Assembly (NCBI GenBank): GCA_051294375.1
Contig: CM119263.1
Location: 28,798,188 to 28,862,187 of the forward strand
Length of the DNA stretch: 64,000 nucleotides
Source: Paraspadella gotoi
Taxonomy: Eukaryota > Chaetognatha
Direction of reading: 5' to 3'
Within the stretch, counting starts at the first letter, position 1; each line of letters starts with the position of its first letter. Of the stretch, positions 38,967 through 50,400 are shown piece after piece. The position numbers and the translations under genes are program-made. The notes under the pieces were generated by a model. That model saw nothing but the letters and a program-made list of their open reading frames with translations. It made no database searches and was not told where the DNA came from.

Positions 38967-41900
38967 TTTAGAAAGACTAGATTTCCAAGAAATCAATCAG
39001 TCAAGCAATTGACCAATCAATTGTAAGAGATGATGAACCTTTTGGTACCTAGTTATATGCCTATCTTATCACAGGTAAACAACCCCCTTATACAATCACT
39101 TCAATCAATCAATCAATCGATCTCTTTCCTAACCCGGAAACGAAATGCAAAACGTGGCGTAGACGGCCTGAGACAAGAGATCCGGATATTCGAAGAGGAA
39201 GACCCTGTTGGCGCGGACTCGAGCTTCCGGGTTGGCGCTGGCGGTCGTGTTGGCGTTGGCGTTGGCGGAGTCGAGGTCATCGGCGTTGGCGGCGGAGTTG
39301 GCGTCGGCAGCGAGGATGTGGGCGAGAGAGGCGTAGTTGGCGGCGACGCGGTCGAAGAGACGAGATTGAAAGAATCTCGAAGGTTGGAAATGATGGAGGA
39401 AGACCCACCAGAAGGAATCCTGAAGGAAGCAAGCAATCAATGAGACAATCAATCCCTCAATTAAACAGCCAGGCAGTAAGCCAGCCAATCAATATAAAAA
39501 CCTATCAATTAATCCCGCAGTTATTCATTAAATCAGCCAATAATCAAACAATCATCGATAAATGAATAAATCAATCAACAAATTAATCTCTCAATCAATC
39601 AATCAATCAATAAATCAGTCTCGCCTGCAGAAGACCGACTGAAGGCTGAGAAAAGAAAGAGAGATCAAAAAATTGAAGTCGATACGAAGGTCGGCGACGA
39701 AGGGAGGCCTGAAGATTGAAGAAAGAGGAAAAGAAAATGGTTTTTAATTGTGCCGCGAGTCACTTTTCGGTCGGTCTGTCGTCTGTCGGTATGTCCGTCG
39801 GTCTGTCCCACTTAGATTACTAAAACTCATAATAGCGGTAGCCGACCGAATTCAAATTTTAATGGGAACAGTATTAACGAATCCATTATTGGTATTAGTT
39901 ATTATGTTAAAATATTTTTTAGCAAAAATGTTCCGAACCATGAGTAATTCGCTAATTAAAATTATTATTTTGCTATTGTATTTTCTCTCTTTTCGTTGCT
40001 AGTGAATATTGATAAAGGTTTAAAGTTTTGCTTCGTAGTATGTGAAAGTTTATTGAGTAACTCTTTTTCGGTCGAAACATGTACTCTTAATAATAAAAAT
40101 TGTTGTATTGGCAAAACATTAAACCTTTATCAATATTTTGCTATATAATAAAAAAATTGGGGGGGATATTTTAAGTTTTTTAATTAATTCTGATAGAGCT
40201 TAAAAAGCTACACAAAAATGTAATTAAAAATTTTTAAATTTTTTTTGTTTTATTACTGAAAATTAGCAAAATCTATTAAAATTATCGGATGATGATAGAG
40301 ATGATTTTTTAAAGTTTTTCCCATTTTTAACCCACTTATCATCAAAATATTTTTTTTTAAATTATGCTTTGTATAGACAACTTTTAAAAATACAAAATTC
40401 AAAAAAGTTTTTTACATTTCCTATCTTTAAATAAATATTAAAAAAAATTACAAGTGCTTCTAGCCATTTTACAAAATTTTAGTCCATTGAAAGTTTTCTC
40501 AGAAATGTATGAAGTTTCATTTGGGAAGGTTCCCAAATCAAACTTCTGACCCACCCCATTGACAAAGTTTGGCTCTACTCATAACTTGCCTATATAGTCG
40601 GTTGCTCATTTGTTAAGACAGTTTAAAAAACCTCAAATCTAAGTAACTGCTAGCGCCGCCTTTAGGAAATCATAAAATTATAAGGAATAAAAGTCACTGC
40701 GTCGTAACACACATTTAAATTTCCTTTCTTTTTTTTTCTTTTTTTTCCTCTTAATTTAGATCTCATTTTGATTTTACATTCCTTGATTTTCTTTCGTTTG
40801 TTTTCATTTATATACAAATACAATTTTACATCTCACAGGTTTTGTTTTTTTTTTTTTTTTTTTTGCTTCGTCTCATTGTTTCTCCGTTTCTCCGTATCTT
40901 CGTTTTACCCACCCCCCCCTCCGCCGCCGGTCCCCCCCACTCACCTGCGCGTCGGCCACCCGCCGCAGCACGGCCGCCGCTGCGATGCCGTGCGGGAGGA
41001 CGTAAAGCACGCCCGGCTTGTCGGACGATCGCGACTATCGTCGAACCCTGGGAAATGATGCATCTCGACGAATTTGGGTCGAAGTCCAGAGGATTTCTCT
41101 TCTTCCAGTTTTTGCGGAGCTGGAAAGAATAATGGGCGATCGTCTTTGTCGTCGTCGGCTTCATGTTTGTCATTGCTGTCGTAATCATTTTCGTAGTCGT
41201 TGTCATCGTTATTGTCGTGGTTAAATTTTCATCTTCATCGTCGTTATCATGCATTGTCGTCGTCGTCTTTATTATCGCAGTCGTCGCTTTTTTAGTCGAA
41301 CGAACTCGTTTCCATCGTTTCTTTCATTGTGCGATGGAATTTTTATTTTTAATTTTTAATTTTTAATCCGTGATACGTAATACGTGACAACACAATGCTA
41401 AGTCCGGAATATTAAGTTACCCCACAGACCCCTAACTCCACAAAGCCTGAATGAAAAAAAACCTTCAAAACCCTAAAACCTTTTGCCACGTGGACGACGT
41501 GCTTGGGCTTCGTCGACGCCCTCGGCATGAAGGCGCACTTGGCCGAGAAGACTCCACCGAAACCATTGAGGAGCCGTTCGTCGTCTCGCTCCAGTCGAAG
41601 TCGCTCCAGCTGGGCCTCGTTCTCCGTCTGGAGCTTCAGGCGGAAATCGTCGTGGCTGGAGCAGAATTAGGATTAAAAAAAAAAGAATTTTTATTTCTTT
41701 AAAGTTTATCTATGTTGCTTGATTGATTGATTGACTTATTGATTGATTGAATGATTGATTGATTGATTGATTGATTGATCGATCGACTGATTAATTGATT
41801 GATTGATTTATTAATTAATAAATCGATTGATCGACCAACCCCGATAACTCGACGACCATTTCGTAACTCTTGATTTCTTCCCCCAAATTTTTGATTCTCC

Positions 41901-42519
41901 TGGTGACGTCATCTTGAAAAGTCACGTGATCAGAGGCGCCGGTCACGTGACCGAAAATATTTTTCGTCTCCTGTGTCAGGCATATAATAGAGTGTTTTTT
42001 TTAGTATTATTTTAAAATAGATTAGTAATTAAACGACCTCGTCTTCTTCGTCGTCGTTTTCGTCGTCATCGTCGTTGCCATAGTCGTCGTCTTCAGTTTC
42101 GGGCCGAAAGAGTGGCGTGATGGCGTGAGGACTCAGAGCCTCGAGTCCCACGTCAACAGTGGCGCGAGTCTTCGATTTGGAAACTTCGTTGAGGTCGGCC
42201 GTGGCGTCAGCCTTCACACGGTCTGCCACGTCCGTGTCGGTCTTTGTCGGTCTCCCGACGTCGTCCGTAACACGTTCTGCCACGTCCGTGTCGGTTTTTG
42301 TCGGTCGCTTGACGTCGTCGGTGACACGTTCTGCCACGTCCGTGTCGGTCTTTGTCGGTCGCTTGACGTCGTCGGTGACACGTTCTGCCACGTCCGTGTC
42401 GGTCTTTGTCGGTCGCAAGACGTCGTCCGTGACACGTTCTGCCACGTCCAAGTCAGTCTTTGTCGGTCGCCTGACGTCAGCCTCGACGCCGAACGAAGGA
42501 TTCGCCTCCGACGAATCCG
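33001..42519 (-). CDS. FAM227-family protein
   Basis: Exons on the minus strand: about 42519-42038, 41970-41840, 41655-41480, 41119-40945, 39419-39134, 38847-38765, 38322-38133, 37632-37306, 37036-36143, 35860-35740, 35216-35107 and 33200-33001 (stop). Phases agree from 42038 through 35860, apart from a 1-bp break in exon 41119-40945. The FAM227 core is clear: PKFVEMHHFPGF, DKPGVLYVLPHGI, DSFWWVFLHHFQP, LFDRVAANYASL, PDLLSQAVYATFCISFP, FIINLTQEWFNGIRP and DSWRLWDLSALLP. These follow the family order (FWW block, YPG/LPNG block, PDLLSQA, W.sGI.P, W..WDL). Then come basic helices, a long Pro/Ser disordered exon and a C-terminal module (FSIFNRHFAGKGRLSEVF). FAM227 proteins are testis- and cilium-associated with no known activity. 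The first exon has five 18-residue repeats. Two late junctions (35740 to 35216, 35107 to 33200) do not agree in phase, so an exon is probably missing. Confidence 0.7.
35302..35737. repeat. Two (CT)n microsatellites in a FAM227 intron
   Basis: Pure CT tracts at about 35302-35387 and 35658-35737. The second begins directly after the donor (minus strand) of exon 35860-35740, where it reads GTGAGAGAGAGA. Confidence 0.9.
37809..37880 (-). tRNA. tRNA-Asp (GTC)
   Basis: Minus strand, 72 nt. A cloverleaf with a 7-bp acceptor stem (TCCTCGG/CCGGGGA, one G-U pair), D-loop TAGTATAGTGGTGAGTA, anticodon loop CTGTCAC with GTC, T-arm GGGGTTCGATTCCCC and discriminator G. It lies in the FAM227 gene, in the intron upstream of exon 37632-37306, and forms a pair with tRNA-Tyr 96 bp away. 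Confidence 0.95.
37977..38066 (-). tRNA. tRNA-Tyr (GTA) with intron
   Basis: Minus strand, 90 nt including a 17-nt intron (TTGGATCTAGAGCAGTT) one base 3' of the anticodon GTA. Acceptor CCCTCGA/TCGAGGG, discriminator A, A-box TAGCTCAGTTGGTAGAGC, B-box GGTTCGAATCC. The intron position is standard for eukaryotic tRNA-Tyr. Confidence 0.95.
38345..38510. repeat. ~21-bp minisatellite in a FAM227 intron
   Basis: G-rich units of the type GTGACAGAGAGGGGAAGGGG repeat about eight times directly before the acceptor (minus strand) of the exon starting at 38322. Confidence 0.8.
38870..38966. repeat. (AAT)n microsatellite
   Basis: About 32 uninterrupted AAT units in a FAM227 intron, just upstream on the minus strand of the exon starting at 38847. 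Confidence 0.9.
42206..42475 (-). repeat. Five in-frame 54-bp repeats in the FAM227 N-terminal exon
   Basis: Tandem units encode variants of VKRPTKTDTDVAERVTDD. The repeats are in frame and keep charge, and third-position and conservative changes vary between units, which supports translation. Confidence 0.8.
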
Positions 42520-43391
42520 TAGTGTATGTATGTATGTATGTCTCGAGTCTAAAATCGTCTAATATTGATTGGGAATGCTTGAAAAAGATTGCAAGTTGAA
42601 TGAAAGCTTTCTTTTTCAATTACAGAATTAGTTTTTCAAATCCTCGTTTGAGAATCGAGACGAGTTTCGCGTCGTCAATGACAACTGTTAGTCTTCTGTT
42701 TCTTCTTTGTTAATTTAAAAAATTGCGACAGAGTCCGTTAGTAAATGATAAAGTCTATTGGTTTTTAATTATTAAAACAAAGGAACACGGAAAAGTTGCA
42801 CTTGCCCCACATACTTGGGGTAGTCGTAGTAGTAGAATAAGAGGACATGGCTAGAAATCTGATATGAAATTAAATTCAATAGTTTAAAACTTTAGTCTTG
42901 AAGTCTATTTTCAGGTAAAAAAATAATCTTTAAAAAAAGTTCGATTTTAATGCCTTATTATTGCTATCAAAATTACACAATATTATTATATAATAATAAA
43001 AAAAATTTTAATCAATCTTAACTTTTAAAAATTTTTATGTTTTCGTGGTCAAAATTTAGTTTTTCATATTTTTGACCCACTTATGATCAAAATATGGAGA
43101 CAAATTGCTAGCTATACCTAAATCTGATTTAAAAAAAAAATCTTAAAATTTTTTTTAGCCTTTTCTATTTATAAATAAATATTAACAAATTAATGTATGG
43201 GTTATAGAGTAATATTAAAAATTTTTTGTCTATACAATTTTTTTTTAAATGTCTAAATTTTCGTTTGAGCAGGTGCTCGTCGAAATTCATGGATCCCCCC
43301 AAAAAAGGCAAGACTTCAGATATTACTTCAAATTTAAACAAAAAATTCGATATCTCACTAAAAAAAAAATTAAACAACAAAATCAAAATAG

Positions 43392-43463
43392 CTCCCCGGC
43401 GGGGAATCGAACCCCGGTCTCTCGCGTGACAGGCGAGGATACTCACCACTATACTACCGAGGA
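43392..43463 (-). tRNA. tRNA-Asp (GTC), second copy
   Basis: Same length and arms as 37809-37880. The anticodon stem differs by a paired change (CCCGC/GCGGG becomes CTCGC/GCGAG), keeping all base pairs. It is paired again with a tRNA-Tyr, now 70 bp away. Confidence 0.95.
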
Positions 43464-43533
43464 CGGTGTTCATGATCGATTTCTTAATAATATGATTTCG
43501 ATAACAATCATGTTTTTGAGTCCGAAAAAAACA

Positions 43534-43623
43534 TCCCTCGAGCCGGATTCGAACCAGCGACCTAAGGATAACTGCTCTCATTCCAACTACAGTCCTCCGC
43601 TCTACCAACTGAGCTATCAAGGG
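43534..43623 (-). tRNA. tRNA-Tyr (GTA) with intron, second copy
   Basis: Matches 37977-38066 except in the 17-nt intron (TTGGAATGAGAGCAGTT) and one acceptor position (CCCTTGA/TCGAGGG, giving a G-U pair). Discriminator A. Confidence 0.95.
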
Positions 43624-43912
43624 AGATGTTCTTAATTGCCCGTTCGCCATATTTTAAATCAGCAATAATGCTATTGATAAGTTTTAATAGAGAAAAAAGT
43701 CGATTGGATTGCTCCCTTGTTTTTCTTCCTAAATGTTAAATTCTATTAATTCTTGCACTACAAATCTAATTTAACAAGTTCATATCGATGAATAATTGCA
43801 TGTTGTCTTGTGTTTAGGATTCGGCGCTTTTCACGCCGCAATGAAGAATATTTCTTTTACTTTAAATAAGTAGATTTTTTTAAATTAGGGAATCAAAAAT
43901 ATTATAGTAGTT

Positions 43913-43996
43913 TGTCAGAAGTGGGATTCGAACCCACGCCCACAGAAGTGGACTGCGACCTGAACGCAGCGCCTTAGACCGCTCGGCCATCCTGAC
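43913..43996 (-). tRNA. tRNA-Leu (CAG)
   Basis: Minus strand. Acceptor GTCAGGA/TTCTGAC with discriminator A, A-box GGCCGAGCGGTCTAAGGC, anticodon loop TTCAGGT, long variable arm (CAGTCCACTTCTGTGGGC), B-box GGTTCGAATCCC. Confidence 0.95.
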
Positions 43997-45225
43997 TTAC
44001 GGAACACTTTAATGAACGTTGTCTTGGAAAAAACAACTGCTTAGAATGCAAATTCTTTTTTCAGCCGCTGTCTGTCGCTCTACAACGAGGCAACGCAAAC
44101 TTGCTTACAAACCGAGACGTTGACCTAACCAACTATTAATCTTTTCTTTAATATCATCTTTCCTATAAAAAGTATAATGTTCCAAAACACTGAAAGAAAA
44201 TTCAGATATTCAAAACAAAATTAAAAATTATCTGCTCGCTCCCATTTGACATGAAAACTCTTTGCTTTCATTTTCATTTTTATATTTTATTTTAATGTTG
44301 ACCATACAATTGCTTAACATCCAATTCTTCGGAATGAGTAACATTTTTGTTTTCATTTTTCCTTTCAGAAAAAACAATTGATTGATGTTATCCGAAGGAT
44401 TACGAAAACGAGTCTAACTTACCTAATTTTTTATTCGAAGCAGAGAAATCCCATCCGCATTCCGCAACGCTATCTTCATACAAGACTCACCTTCCACGAT
44501 TGAAAACTAAGAATCGCGATTGTCGAAAAATGGCCCCCAAAAATTAATCGGCTTTAAGAATTTTGAGAAAAATACGGACATCTTTGTGACCAAAAACAAG
44601 AAGAGAAAAATAGAAAAGAATTAAACTTCTGAGGTAAGTTCTAAGGTTATGACCGAAGCGATTTTCAGATACAGACTTTAGTTTTTTCTTTTGTTTTCTT
44701 CGCGACGAATTCAAGTAGATCGAAGTCAAATTCGGATATCAATTTAATTTGAAACTACAAATCGTGGTCAAATGCATCTAAAGCGGGTTTCTTTGGGGTC
44801 ACTGGTAAGTGTGGTTCTTAATTTTAGTGGTAGTTTTAAAGTAGTCTTTTCTCATTTTATTTCCCCCCCCCCTGTAAAACTTTTGCTTTATTGAATCGTA
44901 ATCATTAGGGTGAAATGAAAGTTTGGAATCAAAATTTAGCAGTTATATCTTAAAAACTATCATATTAGTGAATACTAATCTATAATTATTTTTCTTTTTT
45001 TACAAATATAGTAGCCCAGTCAGCTTATTTTGTATATAGTACTACCCTTATATAATGTCAAAATTTCAAAATATTTTTTTTTAAATTCTGAGAACTTTCG
45101 TTAAAAGTTGATAAAAGAAAATATAAATATTTTTCCAAAATTATTTTAATTTTCACATCACACTAGTAATCATTAATGAAAAATTGGCATATTGAGAATT
45201 AAGGTTCCCCACTGAGCAAAAAAGC

Positions 45226-45242
45226 CGTCCCTGGGTGGGCTC

Positions 45243-45293
<51 letters not shown>

Positions 45294-45299
45294 AGAGAC
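45226..45299 (-). tRNA. tRNA-Asn (GTT)
   Basis: Minus strand, 74 nt. Acceptor GTCTCTG/CAGGGAC with discriminator G, anticodon loop CTGTTAA, B-box GGTTCGAGCCC. It belongs to a duplicated segment shared with 45565-45638. Confidence 0.95.
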
Positions 45300-45564
45300 T
45301 TCTTGCGTTGCATGGGATCCCAATTCTTGAAAAAATAAATTAATAAAAGGACAAGTAAGGACAAAGTCATACTAAATATTTGTTGGGGCGGGAAGGACTT
45401 TTCATCGGGTATTTAACATCCTAATGGATGTATATTCAAATGCACAGCGGTCACTAGTAAGTGTGGTTCCTAATTTTAGTTGTAGTTTGTTCCCCCCCCC
45501 AAAAAAAAAATAAAAATTTTCTTTATTGAATCGTAATGATTAATGAAAAATTGAGCCAAAATGA

Positions 45565-45581
45565 CGTCCCTGGGTGGGCTC

Positions 45582-45632
<51 letters not shown>

Positions 45633-45638
45633 AGAGAC
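45565..45638 (-). tRNA. tRNA-Asn (GTT), second copy
   Basis: Identical in sequence to the gene at 45226-45299. Flanks are also shared on both sides (CCCAATTCTTG, AATTTTAGT, CTTTATTGAATCGTAAT), showing a local tandem duplication of a segment, with about 270 bp extra inside the left copy. Confidence 0.95.
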
Positions 45639-45944
45639 AGCATGAGTCTCATAGGAACCCAATTCTTGGAAAAATAAATTGATAAAAGGACAAAAAAGGA
45701 CAATAAATTTTTTTTTGGGGGGAAGGACTTTTCTTGTATATATGTATATTTGTGTGTGCCCTTGTAATTTTAGGACCCTTTGTTATTCTTATATTCTAAT
45801 TCTAATAATGCGAATAATTTAGATCTCTACATCTATGCATACCTTGAAAAGACTAGTCTGTAAATTCCTCTATTTAAATATTAAGTATCAGAGGGATATA
45901 ATAGATTTTATGAAGTTAGTAAGAAAAGCAGGTAAAAGTAAACT

Positions 45945-46026
45945 TGGCAGTGGTGGGATTCGAACCCACGCCTCCTGAGAGACTGGTGCCTAAAACCAGC
46001 GCCTTAGACCGCTCGGCCACACTACC
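45945..46026 (-). tRNA. tRNA-Leu (TAG)
   Basis: Minus strand, with acceptor GGTAGTG/CACTGCC, discriminator A, A-box GGCCGAGCGGTCTAAGGC, anticodon loop TTTTAGG, a long variable arm and B-box GGTTCGAATCCC. Confidence 0.95.
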
Positions 46027-46169
46027 GATAAATATACCGATATATAAAGTATACCCGACACGAGGTTTTTCAAAATAATTACTTTCCGTTCGACTTGTCT
46101 AATATTTTTGTAATGAAATATAAATATAAATTATCCATTCATTTAATAAATAAGCTATCTTGCCCCTGA

Positions 46170-46400
46170 CTTTGGACAGGCTTTGGTGGTTTAAGGCCTC
46201 CATCACTCTTACAATATAATGACATAGCAGGTCCCTGCAAGCTTTCAATCAAGACTCTCTCACAGTCTTGTTTATTCACTTCCAGAGTACCTGGCTTCCC
46301 TATCAATGAAGTGGAAAATACTTCAAAGAATGTTTCAATTGTATGAAAAGACCACTCCCTTAAGTATTAGATCGGGGAATACTTATTGTACTCCGCACTA
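46170..46400. repeat. Dispersed repeat family 2 (CAAGCTTTCAATCAAGACTC)
   Basis: The block CAAGCTTTCAATCAAGACTC followed by a TTTATT and TGGCTTCCCT pattern occurs here and at 55297-55440; partial copies are at 61140-61270 and 56195-56290. Upstream, ACATAGCAGG is shared with the 61-kb copy. No coding capacity; a short non-autonomous repeat. Confidence 0.65.
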
Positions 46401-46537
46401 GCATCAAAATACAAGGAGCTGAATTTTATGAAATTGGTACAACCAATATAAAAATTATATATAATATTTTTTTTGTATTTTATTAAATTTTTATGTAGAT
46501 TATTTTTGGTGTTTTTCTAAAAAAGGACATAAAACGA

Positions 46538-46610
46538 CGACCTTGCCAGGATTCGAACCTGGAATCTTCTGATCCGTAGTCAGACGCGTTGTCCATTGCG
46601 CCACAAGGCC
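46538..46610 (-). tRNA. tRNA-Arg (ACG)
   Basis: Minus strand, 73 nt, with acceptor GGCCTTG/CAAGGTC, discriminator G, A-box TGGCGCAATGGACAACGC, anticodon loop CTACGGA, B-box GGTTCGAATCC. Confidence 0.95.
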
Positions 46611-46619
46611 CTTGAGTTT

Positions 46620-48210
46620 CCTCCTTCCAATAAAGCTGCTAATTCGTTTTGCTTCGTCTGATTTTTGGGGCACCAGCTGAATTGTTTATCTTAGCAACAT
46701 ATGTGCAAACTGTGTAACTATGGTTCTTTCTCTCGTTCAGCTGACCGCTCTCTCTTTATGTCGAAGCATCTCGTATATAAAACAGTCCATAACTGCAAAG
46801 CATCCCTTTCGTCTTCGTGTTTTCCGTCTATAATTATGTATGTCGTACGACCTAATTTACCTTTCGTTATAAAACTGCAAATTGGCAAATATTTTTATGA
46901 CATTTTTCAAATTTTCTTGGCATAATTTTATTTTTTTTAAGAGTCCTAATATTAAATATAATTGGTTTGTAAAAACTTATTTTAATTTTATGGGTTTTTA
47001 AGGAAATTAAAAAAATACTATACAGAAGGTTGGCAAGTTCACATATTTTGTTCATTAGTTAAAATTTTTTGTATTTTATTGTTTCCTCTGCATTTTCGTA
47101 TCTTTAACTAAATATAATTTTTTTACTAACAATTTCAGTTTAACTTTTTTTAAATTTGAACGAAATTATTTTTTTTCGATTCCAGTTGAGTTGCGTGTTT
47201 GACAACTTTAAGAAACGGTGGCATACTGTATGCTTTTCAACTTTTAATTAAATATCTATTTGATTTATTATCTAACTTCGTGTCAAAATTGGATTCTTAC
47301 AGTATCCAAAAAAAAAAAAATTCAAATGATATGGAAGGTAAAATATATTGAGAATATATAATACATTTTTTTACAGCAACGACTTAAACATACGAAATTC
47401 GCCTACGAAGTTGAATCGACTTTCATAACATTTTTTTTTCTGTTCAGACTGAACTTGTCATTTCAGTGCAATTGTAAATCCTTTTTCTCGCGTTTTCTTA
47501 AAAAAAGAAAAGCGTCAAGAAACCATCAGTCATTCTAGTGTTACATTCCAAAGCGTTCAGTCTAAACATAGTTTGTATTTCGTTCGTAAATGAATATTCG
47601 TATAGCAAGACTATCAAACTGTCGGTTTATATATTTACATCGCCCACTGGAAATAACCTCGATTTGTAATTATTTCTTGCGATACACATTTAAAATTCAA
47701 ACACAAAAACAAAATATCAAGTTTGGAATGAAGAAGATTTCGCCAAACGGTCATCCTGAGAAGGACGGTTTTTTTTTTTTCAATCAAAGAAAAAATATTT
47801 ACAATCGAAAAACGAAGAATGTATATAATTGTATTCATTTTGATGGGTTTTTTGTTCCTACAAGTCATGAATCTCATAACGAAATAATGGCGACGAAATA
47901 CAGAAGGGGATGTTTGTTTGTTCTTTGTTTTAATTCATTAATTTGACAAGGACTCGGACGTTTTGGGGGGGGCAGGGGACAAGGGGAATAAATATTCCGA
48001 TAAAATACGATTAATAAGTACGGAAATATTACGACAAAGAAAATAAAGAGACTGAAGACTGAAGAAAAAATTGGGGATAAAAACTGTTAGTCGAAGGAAA
48101 AATGGGATGAAGGGAGATTGGGGCACTGTGGAAGGGGGGGAGGGTAGGCCGGAGATCGGGATTCACTGTGGGGTAGGAGTGATGGGAGGAAATGGGGGGG
48201 AATGGGAGGT
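46620..48210. other. Intergenic, AT-rich
   Basis: Sequence between tRNA-Arg and the 3' end of the semaphorin gene. I see no exon or RNA gene. The G-rich stretch around 48130-48200 is just past the semaphorin stop and is probably 3'UTR. Confidence 0.5.
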
Positions 48211-48218
48211 GGTCCATC

Positions 48219-48896
48219 TCACAAGTAGACCTTTTTCACTTTGGGATGATTCACGGGTTTCGTGTCCACAATTCCGTTTGGAGTTTTCATGGAATTTTTG
48301 GGCAAAACGTTGGAGATGAGATTAATCTGAAAAATTCGGGGGGGGGGAAATAAATTCGGGCGTTCGGTGTTTCGTGTTTTCTCTGTATTCATAATGATTG
48401 ACTAAGCGACTAAAACAAGTGAAAACAACATAAAATAATATTAATTTTATTCGACGGTGAAAGAGTCCAGAAACAATAACACGAGCACGTTTTTAAAAGA
48501 TATTTTGTAATAATAAAATTTTAAAATTTATCATTTAAATGGAAGTGGAGTTGGTCCAGATGAAAATGGCGAACAAAATGAGATATTTGGGTATTTTGGG
48601 TATTTTTGGAAATGTTTTCTTTACAAATGTAAACCAAAGTAAGTAATTCTCTCTCTCTCTCTCTCTCTCTCCCGCATTTCTGGTTTTAAATTGATTCCTC
48701 TCATTATATTCGCCTTTTTTTATCTCGATCGCCCCCGCTTAGTCAAGAAAAGTTACAAAATTGCAGCCAATAATTCTTTTCCCAAAAACAAAAAGTTTTC
48801 TCTCATTTTGAGTAGACGTGTTTCCGAATAACTCTACTTGAAAGGTGAGACAGGATAGTAATTCAAAAGAAAAACTAGTAGTCTGGACAGATAGAC

Positions 48897-48985
<89 letters not shown>

Positions 48986-50317
48986 CGCATGCGAAGGAGA
49001 TGATGTCGAAAAGGGTTTCCCTACCTCAGGTACCTGCTTCGTTGGATTCGGTGCCAAGTAATTGTCGCTCGTGTTGAGGTTGTGATTGTGATTAGGGATC
49101 GAGTTTAAATTCGAGGCGCAACTGGGGATGGGTGAATAAAATTATTTAAAATCGAGGAATTAATTAATTAAATAATTCTAAAAACTAAAACGTCGAAATA
49201 AATCTACACGAATAAATTTGAATTTTTTTTGAGCCTGAGATTGGCTTTTAGTTATTATTCAGATCGCAAAAATGCGACAAGATCTCATTTGAATTTTCGC
49301 GCTTCGTTTGAGGCGGAATTTAAAACAAAAGGCATTCATTCACCTGTTGATGTTTAAAGTGTTGGGAGGCGCCGCGCGATTTTGAGCTCTGAACCAAATA
49401 AAAGAAACGGAATTAATAATAAGAAAAAGAAATTTTAAGATAGCTACTACATGATGATCATTGCGAAAACGAAAGATAAATCAAATTTCGCCGGTCGTGT
49501 TCCGTGATCGAAATCTTGTCGACCACACAGTTTTATTTTATTGTTTTTGTGCATAAAATTTGACGCTAAACGTTATACTTGTCATTTAAATCTGTTTTGG
49601 TGCGTAAAAAGTATGATTACAATTGGTGGAGGAAAAAAGAGAGAGAGAGAGAGAGAGAAAAGACAGAGAGGAGATCGGCAGGAAAAGACGAGAGAGAGTA
49701 TCGAGAGAGACGAGAAAACCAGAGAGAGAACTCGTGAGACATAAGAGAAGAGAAGTACAACACAAACCAGACTAAGACGAGCAGAATAGCATAAAGGGGA
49801 CGAGGCAAAAGGCGGCAAAAGCGCAACACAAAACGCCACCACCCCCACCTGCCACATCTTAAAAACACAAACATGTCCTGGTAGGATAGCAACGTTAGAA
49901 TCAGAATGAAAGGCAGTATTAATTACTAATATAAAATGTTATCAGCGTGATCCTGACCTAACAAGGAGTAAAAACCTTTTTAGTAGAAATTAAGTTTAAT
50001 AAAAAGGAAAAGAAAAGCAAAACAAAAGCAAAACACTGCCTCCTGAAATCAAAACTAAAACACTATAGCCACGTAAACAATAGGGACGAGTAAAGCAAAA
50101 CAGATTAGTTTATTCATTCGTTCGTTTTATTCATTCATTCTATCTTTGCTTACAACAGAGAGTATTTCGATTCTCCATAGACATCATACTCATCGCTGTG
50201 GCCGTTTCCATGGAGACGAGAAAAAAGAATAAACAGGAAAGCGAGGATTGTAATACGATGTTTCTTGTTGTTAAAGAGGAAATGAAAGAAAGTTAAGAAA
50301 GGAGCGAGGTCTGTCTC

Positions 50318-50400
<83 letters not shown>

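Noticed and set aside
50204-50217. GTTTCCATGGAGAC, a match to the loose nematode X-box
   Set aside because: It fails the stricter RFX half-site RGYAAC and lies deep in a semaphorin intron, away from any promoter.
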